The notes beneath the pieces were generated by a model that did no database searches, was not told the DNA's origin, and worked only from the letters and a program-made list of their open reading frames with translations. Shown in pieces: positions 15,076 to 18,057 of a DNA stretch of 18,057 bases. The stretch's first letter is position 1. Each line of letters starts with the position of its first letter. The DNA is from Gelria sp. (lineage in GTDB: Bacteria > Bacillota > Syntrophomonadia > Syntrophomonadales > Syntrophomonadaceae), in contig DUMX01000272.1 of assembly GCA_012839665.1 (NCBI GenBank), positions 1-18,057 on the forward strand, written 5' to 3'. A program made the position numbers and the translations under genes.

Positions 15076-15788
15076 GATTTGCAGGATTATTAAAACAGAG
15101 CTTGACTGATTACCCCGGGAAGATAGCCGCAGTGCTGTTCTCCCGGGGATGCAATTTGCGCTGCCCCTTTTGCCATAATGCCCACCTGCTGGTTAAACTG
15201 GGGCGGACGGCTATGGATAGCGAAATAGAAACCTCACAACTCATTTCTTTTCTAAAGGAGCGTCGGGGCTTTTTGGACGCAGTAGTATTTAGCGGAGGCG
15301 AACCTACTATAAATCCTGAACTTCCCCAGGTGATAAGACAAATTAAAGAAATCGGTTACCTGGTTAAGTTGGATACTAACGGAAGTAACTCTTTGATGCT
15401 GGACCAACTGTTACAGCAAGAATTGCTGGATTACGTGGCCATGGATATTAAGGCTCCGTTAGAATACGAAAAATATTTGCAAGCCAGCGGACGCCTAACC
15501 TTTGAAGACTTTTTTAATATAAGGTCTTCTATAAACCTTCTTCAAACTGCTAGTATCACGGTAGAATTCAGAACCACCGTAGTTCCTGTCTGGCACCAAA
15601 CTGAAGATATAATACAGATAGCTCGCTATATTGAAGGTGCCAGGCTATACTCCCTGCAGCAGTTTAACCCGCGCACAACCCTGGATCCGGAGCTATCCGG
15701 GGTAAAACCTTACAGCAAAGTAGAACTAAACGAAATAGCTGCTCGCTGCCAGCCTTATATTCATAAAGTCCGAGTTTGTAACGTATAA
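15072..15788 (+). CDS. nrdG: Anaerobic ribonucleotide reductase activating protein, radical SAM
   Basis: The activase abstracts hydrogen from the NrdD glycine using a SAM-derived radical. The cluster motif CNLRCPFCHN (Cys27, Cys31, Cys34) follows SRG, and VVFSGGEPT is the SAM-binding GGE-type motif; LVKLDTNG and YVAMDIKAP are typical of this activase group. The N-terminal FAGLLKQSLTDYPGKIAAVLFSRG and the 238-residue length point to the NrdG2 subgroup rather than the shorter E. coli type. The start overlaps the nrdD stop by 4 bp. The pairing with nrdD gives the assignment; by sequence alone, pyruvate-formate-lyase activases are close relatives. Confidence 0.94.
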   Translation: MRFAGLLKQSLTDYPGKIAAVLFSRGCNLRCPFCHNAHLLVKLGRTAMDSEIETSQLISFLKERRGFLDAVVFSGGEPTINPELPQVIRQIKEIGYLVKLDTNGSNSLMLDQLLQQELLDYVAMDIKAPLEYEKYLQASGRLTFEDFFNIRSSINLLQTASITVEFRTTVVPVWHQTEDIIQIARYIEGARLYSLQQFNPRTTLDPELSGVKPYSKVELNEIAARCQPYIHKVRVCNV

Positions 15789-15809
15789 AAGATAGGGGCT
15801 AAAAAACAT

Positions 15810-15838
15810 TTTATAAGTAGTAATAATTACGTTAAAAT
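15810..15838 (+). promoter_or_regulatory. Possible promoter of the two small genes
   Basis: TTTATA (15810-15815), 17 bp, TAAAAT (15833-15838). The boxes are moderate matches only. No terminator is visible after nrdG, so read-through from nrdDG is equally possible. Confidence 0.35.
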
Positions 15839-15885
15839 AGAATATGGATTCATAGCATATATAGAGGGGAATAAGGGGGATAGGT

Positions 15886-16182
15886 ATGTTTAAACTCAGT
15901 CGTTTCAACCGTGTTGATGGTAAACTGGACGAACACGAGGTAGAGGTATGGGCCGAATCATATTTTTATAACTTGATGAATATTTTTAATGCTTTTTTTA
16001 CTCGGGTGGATATTTCAGAGACTGTAGACCGAATGAGCTGCATACCTTTCGATGAATTAGTTGCCAAAGAATTAGAGAACGAAAGTCCGGAGATAATCGA
16101 TATTGCCGTAAATAAAACCTTGGAACTGGTAGAGATTGAAATGGAACTGCTGCAGGTTTACATGGATGATAAAAAAGCATAA
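15886..16182 (+). CDS. Small acidic protein of unknown function
   Basis: I do not recognise this 98-residue protein. The N-terminus is mixed and basic (FKLSRFNRVDG), followed by an aromatic stretch (AESYFYNLMNIFNAFFTRVD, 24-43). The second half is strongly acidic and should be helical, with regular hydrophobic spacing from about residue 57 to 92. It has no signal peptide or membrane segment and a single cysteine, so it is probably a cytosolic helical protein. A clear AAGGGGG lies before the ATG, and codon use resembles the core genes upstream, so it is likely expressed. It follows nrdG by 97 bp and precedes another small gene. Confidence 0.75.
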   Translation: MFKLSRFNRVDGKLDEHEVEVWAESYFYNLMNIFNAFFTRVDISETVDRMSCIPFDELVAKELENESPEIIDIAVNKTLELVEIEMELLQVYMDDKKA

Positions 16183-16234
16183 TAACCAAGAAGCCGGTTA
16201 CTAAAATAATGAGAAAATAATCAAAGGTAATACC

Positions 16235-16262
16235 CCGCTGCAAACGCTAAATTTTGCAGCGG
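16235..16262. repeat. Perfect 10-bp hairpin between the two small genes
   Basis: CCGCTGCAAA (16235-16244) and TTTGCAGCGG (16253-16262) form a perfect stem with an 8-nt loop. No T-run follows, so it is not a standard terminator. It could stabilise or separate the two reading frames in one mRNA. Confidence 0.7.
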
Positions 16263-16308
16263 AATCAGGTTTCATAATAAAAAGAAAAAAGTGCAAGGAG
16301 GATATTAA

Positions 16309-16494
16309 GTGAAAAAATGTAATAGCTGTAGTAAGCAATTCCCGGAAATAATTATGAAAACCATGATTCACATTATTGATAGGAAAGCCTATATAGAAAA
16401 CATTTGCCCTTCCTGCCAGTCTATACTACATAACAACCCCAACTATTACTATTTAGCTGATGAGAATAAGCCCAAACAAAACAAACCATCCTAA
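16309..16494 (+). CDS. Small zinc-ribbon-like protein of unknown function
   Basis: A 61-residue protein with two CxxC knuckles, CNSC (Cys4, Cys7) and CPSC (Cys33, Cys36), separated by 25 residues: the pattern of a single zinc ribbon. The C-terminal third is hydrophilic with many Asn and Lys residues and looks unstructured. The GTG start lies 7 nt after AAGGAGG, a strong translation signal that makes the small gene credible. Its role is unknown; DNA-, RNA- or protein-binding are all possible. It shares orientation with the 98-residue gene and lies 126 bp behind it. Confidence 0.72.
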   Translation: MKKCNSCSKQFPEIIMKTMIHIIDRKAYIENICPSCQSILHNNPNYYYLADENKPKQNKPS

Positions 16495-16506
16495 ACATTT
16501 GTTTAG
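16491..16506. repeat. Perfect palindrome over the zinc-ribbon gene stop codon
   Basis: CTAAACATTTGTTTAG is a 7+7 inverted repeat with a 2-bp centre that contains the TAA stop. No T-run follows. It may be a weak mRNA 3' hairpin. Confidence 0.45.
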
Positions 16507-16544
16507 CCTACCAACATAAATAAATCCGGGCACTTTCCGGTTTC

Positions 16545-16573
16545 TTGACGGCCAAGAACAATCCTGTTATCAT
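16545..16573 (+). promoter_or_regulatory. Promoter of tRNA-Thr
   Basis: TTGACG (16545-16550), 17 bp, TATCAT (16568-16573). The start point would fall about 13 nt before the mature tRNA end. Confidence 0.7.
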
Positions 16574-16592
16574 CTATTTGTTAATATAATAT

Positions 16593-16667
16593 GCCGATGT
16601 GGCTCAGTGGCAGAGCAGCTGATTCGTAATCAGCAGGTCGCCGGTTCAAGTCCGGCCATCGGCTCCA
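16593..16667 (+). tRNA. tRNA-Thr (anticodon CGT)
   Basis: A complete cloverleaf of 75 nt with encoded CCA. Acceptor arms GCCGATG and CATCGGC pair perfectly. The D arm is GCTC/GAGC, and the anticodon stem GCTGA/TCAGC encloses loop TTCGTAA, giving anticodon CGT, which reads the threonine codon ACG. The T arm is GCCGG-TTCAAGT-CCGGC. G1-C72 and C2-G71 suit threonine identity. The discriminator base is T. It has its own promoter and terminator. tRNA 3' ends are common integration sites, and the DNA behind this one changes character. Confidence 0.97.
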
Positions 16668-16680
16668 GAGAAAAATAAGT

Positions 16681-16711
16681 AACCGCGCGGGTTTGCGCGG
16701 TTTTTGTTTTT
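16681..16711 (+). terminator. Intrinsic terminator of tRNA-Thr
   Basis: AACCGCGC (16681-16688) pairs with GCGCGGTT (16695-16702), followed by TTTGTTTTT. It starts 13 nt after the CCA end. Confidence 0.92.
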
Positions 16712-16713
16712 AT

Positions 16714-16755
16714 GGCAGAGTCAGTTTTAACTCTGCCGTCGCCAAATCGTCGCCA
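16714..16755. repeat. Inverted repeat plus direct repeat behind tRNA-Thr
   Basis: GGCAGAGT (16714-16721) and ACTCTGCC (16730-16737) form a perfect 8-bp inverted repeat with an 8-bp centre. Next to it the 8-mer CGTCGCCA occurs twice (16737-16744 and 16748-16755). This GC-rich block is unlike the AT-rich DNA that follows. On the minus strand it belongs to a short open frame ending GDDLATAELKLTLP at the TAA of 16710-16712. Confidence 0.5.
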
Positions 16756-16835
16756 TAATTTATTTGGATCAGAAAATAATCTACCGTATTTATCAACAAT
16801 AATATCAATCTGCCACCATTAAAACTATTAAATTC

Positions 16836-16844
16836 TGCTATAAT
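16836..16844 (+). promoter_or_regulatory. Extended -10 promoter of the Cas4-like gene
   Basis: TGCTATAAT is a perfect TGn-TATAAT extended -10 element, 35 bp before the ATG. No good -35 box is visible, which is common with extended -10 promoters. A CCTA-6-TAGG inverted repeat lies at the probable start point. Confidence 0.55.
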
Positions 16845-16878
16845 ACCTAAAAGTCTAGGAAAAGGGAGGTGGTGTTAG

Positions 16879-17619
16879 ATGGAGGATATACAAGATTGTA
16901 TAATTATAAAACCTACTGCAAGTGGTTTTGGGAAATATGTATATTGTGGAGTAAAACTGTTTCTGGATAAAAATCCTAAACTTGATAGTTTTAGAAAAGG
17001 CATACATGACAGCTACGAAAAAAGTCAAAAAGCCCAATCGCTGAAAATCGGCAAACAGAACGAACATAAATGTATTGAGTGGATTATGGGTAGACATAAG
17101 AAAGGAAGCATCCTTCTTGATGGCACTGGGCAAGACAACTATCAGACATTTATGGCGAACATTCAACCGTTAAAGACCGCTCTCCAATGCAGACCTGATC
17201 TAATTATAAAACATGAGGATAAAACGATTTTATATGAGTTCAAAGCTGTCGGGGAAAAGCATTATTTAACATACCCAGAATATGATTCTACACATGCACA
17301 AGTCTGGTGCTATCGTTTTATTAAAGACTTCAAAATAGATAAGTATTATTTATTTCGATATTTTGAAGATCCTTTTGCTGCATTTCCCCCGACTACAGAA
17401 CTAAAAAATACTGATTTGAGCGATGAAAAATTCATACCTCTCTTTAAACAATATATAGATGCAATAAAAATAATAAACAGAATCAGAACGGCACCAATGA
17501 GATCTTACTCCAACAGTATTTTATCTAAATTCAATAAGCCTATTAATGAGCCGGAAAAATGTAAGAATTGTATGTACTCGCGGTATGAATACTGTGACCC
17601 CAGATATCGACCAAGATGA
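16879..17619 (+). CDS. Cas4-like PD-(D/E)XK nuclease with probable 4Fe-4S cluster
   Basis: A 246-residue protein with the Cas4/RecB-type nuclease layout. In order: Cys23 (YCGVKLFLD), GKQNEH (58-63) as the early helix motif, CRPDLII with Asp107, LYEFKAV with Glu120 and Lys122 (the E-x-K pair), and Gln141-x3-Tyr145 (QVWCY). Cys228, Cys231 and Cys239 (CKNCMYSRYEYC) follow near the end. One N-terminal plus three C-terminal cysteines around the nuclease core is the iron-sulfur arrangement of Cas4, AddB and Dna2. These proteins are metal-dependent DNA exonucleases. No CRISPR repeat, cas1 or cas2 is seen nearby, so a CRISPR role is not supported. AAAGGGAGG precedes the ATG. Arginine codons are mostly AGA, unlike the CGN-rich core genes upstream, suggesting transfer. 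Confidence 0.75.
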   Translation: MEDIQDCIIIKPTASGFGKYVYCGVKLFLDKNPKLDSFRKGIHDSYEKSQKAQSLKIGKQNEHKCIEWIMGRHKKGSILLDGTGQDNYQTFMANIQPLKTALQCRPDLIIKHEDKTILYEFKAVGEKHYLTYPEYDSTHAQVWCYRFIKDFKIDKYYLFRYFEDPFAAFPPTTELKNTDLSDEKFIPLFKQYIDAIKIINRIRTAPMRSYSNSILSKFNKPINEPEKCKNCMYSRYEYCDPRYRPR

Positions 17620-17693
17620 TTTTTTAGATTTTATCTCGAATGTTATTGATCAACGTTGGTTTCCTATACTGAAAATTTATAGATATTCCGCCT

Positions 17694-18057
17694 CTATTCA
17701 ATCAAAAGCTTAACCGTTTTATTAAACTCATATGGCTCAAGCAAAGGAAGATTAATTTTTGACAGGTTCAAACCCCATTCTGGTTTACTTTTTTGATTAG
17801 GTTTATCATAATCTCTGCTAACTAATAAAGCATTGGGGTTTGCCCATTCCATTGATGGAATTAGATAAATTGAAGGTTTTTCGTTTGTTTGAAATAATAC
17901 CAGACTCAGTAATAGATTATCTTTTAGAACAAACTTATCTTTGACTATAAAGACGTAATTGCTTTTACTTAACCTGAATGTCAAAATAATGCTCGCTGTC
18001 TTTTCGAACTACAAAATCGATACCTCTATCATCTACTTCTGAGGTATATACATCGCA
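17694..18057 (-). pseudogene. PD-(D/E)XK-like (DUF4365-type?) gene, frameshifted and cut by window end
   Basis: Two minus-strand frames together read as one protein. From the window edge the first frame gives about 30 residues ending DDRGIDFVV(n)YFDIQVK, then stops at TAA (17965-17967). The second frame overlaps it and continues SKSNYVFIVKDK to a TAG at 17694-17696. GIDFVV followed by a QVK tripeptide resembles the catalytic D and (E/Q)xK of PD-(D/E)XK-fold proteins such as DUF4365, and aromatic/hydrophobic strands follow as in those families. One inserted or deleted base near the AAGTAAAAG run would rejoin them. It could be a true pseudogene, a sequencing error or programmed frameshifting. 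It converges on the Cas4-like gene, 74 bp away, with no clear terminator between. Confidence 0.55.

Noticed and set aside
16519..16543. Terminator before tRNA-Thr (CCGG-CCGG pairing)
   Set aside because: The stem is only four paired bases plus a mismatch and has no proper T-run.
16714..16755. Start of a CRISPR array
   Set aside because: Only two 8-bp copies separated by 3 bp are present, with no regular spacers.

Overview
The window looks like a chromosomal segment of an anaerobic Gram-positive bacterium of the Clostridia. The supporting signs are near-perfect AAGGAGG-type ribosome binding sites, TTG and GTG starts, the Firmicutes order truA-rplM-rpsI-cwlD, an oxygen-sensitive class III ribonucleotide reductase, radical SAM enzymes, a crotonase and a polyhydroxyalkanoate (PHA) synthase-like gene. 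A butyrate-metabolising Syntrophomonadaceae-type organism would fit, but this placement is inference from gene content, not a database match.

Layout. (1) 1-2743: the 3' part of a PHA-synthase-like alpha/beta hydrolase gene, truA, then rplM-rpsI from their own promoter with a leader that can fold into a pseudoknot, closed by a strong terminator. (2) 2811-6078: a CwlD-type cell wall amidase, then the two-gene AmmeMemoRadiSam set (a MEMO-AMMECR1 fusion and a radical SAM protein with two extra cysteine quartets). This set is conserved but, to my knowledge, has no assigned function. (3) 6143-7105: a crotonase gene with its own promoter, an upstream palindrome and a terminator. (4) 7118-12760: the arginine operon argC-argJ-argB-argD-argF behind a promoter covered by two tandem ArgR-type boxes, ending in a structured 3' region and a terminator. 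(5) 12860-15788: nrdD-nrdG, translationally coupled, behind a promoter followed by two NrdR-type boxes 30 bp apart. (6) 15886-16494: two small genes of unknown function, one a probable zinc-binding protein. (7) 16545-16711: tRNA-Thr(CGT) with promoter and terminator. (8) 16712-18057: a more AT-rich tail with a Cas4-like iron-sulfur nuclease gene and, converging on it, a frameshifted PD-(D/E)XK-type gene. This tail looks like the start of accessory DNA inserted behind the tRNA.

How the genes work together. argCJBDF converts glutamate (through ArgJ transacetylation) to citrulline; argG and argH are not in the window. NrdG generates the glycyl radical of NrdD for anaerobic dNTP synthesis. Crotonase interconverts crotonyl-CoA and 3-hydroxybutyryl-CoA, which could link to the PHA-synthase-like protein, though the two genes are far apart and in different transcription units.

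The most interesting items are the AmmeMemoRadiSam set, the rplM leader pseudoknot with an alternative anti-Shine-Dalgarno pairing, the folded element after argF, the solitary Cas4-like nuclease, and the broken nuclease-like gene at the right edge.
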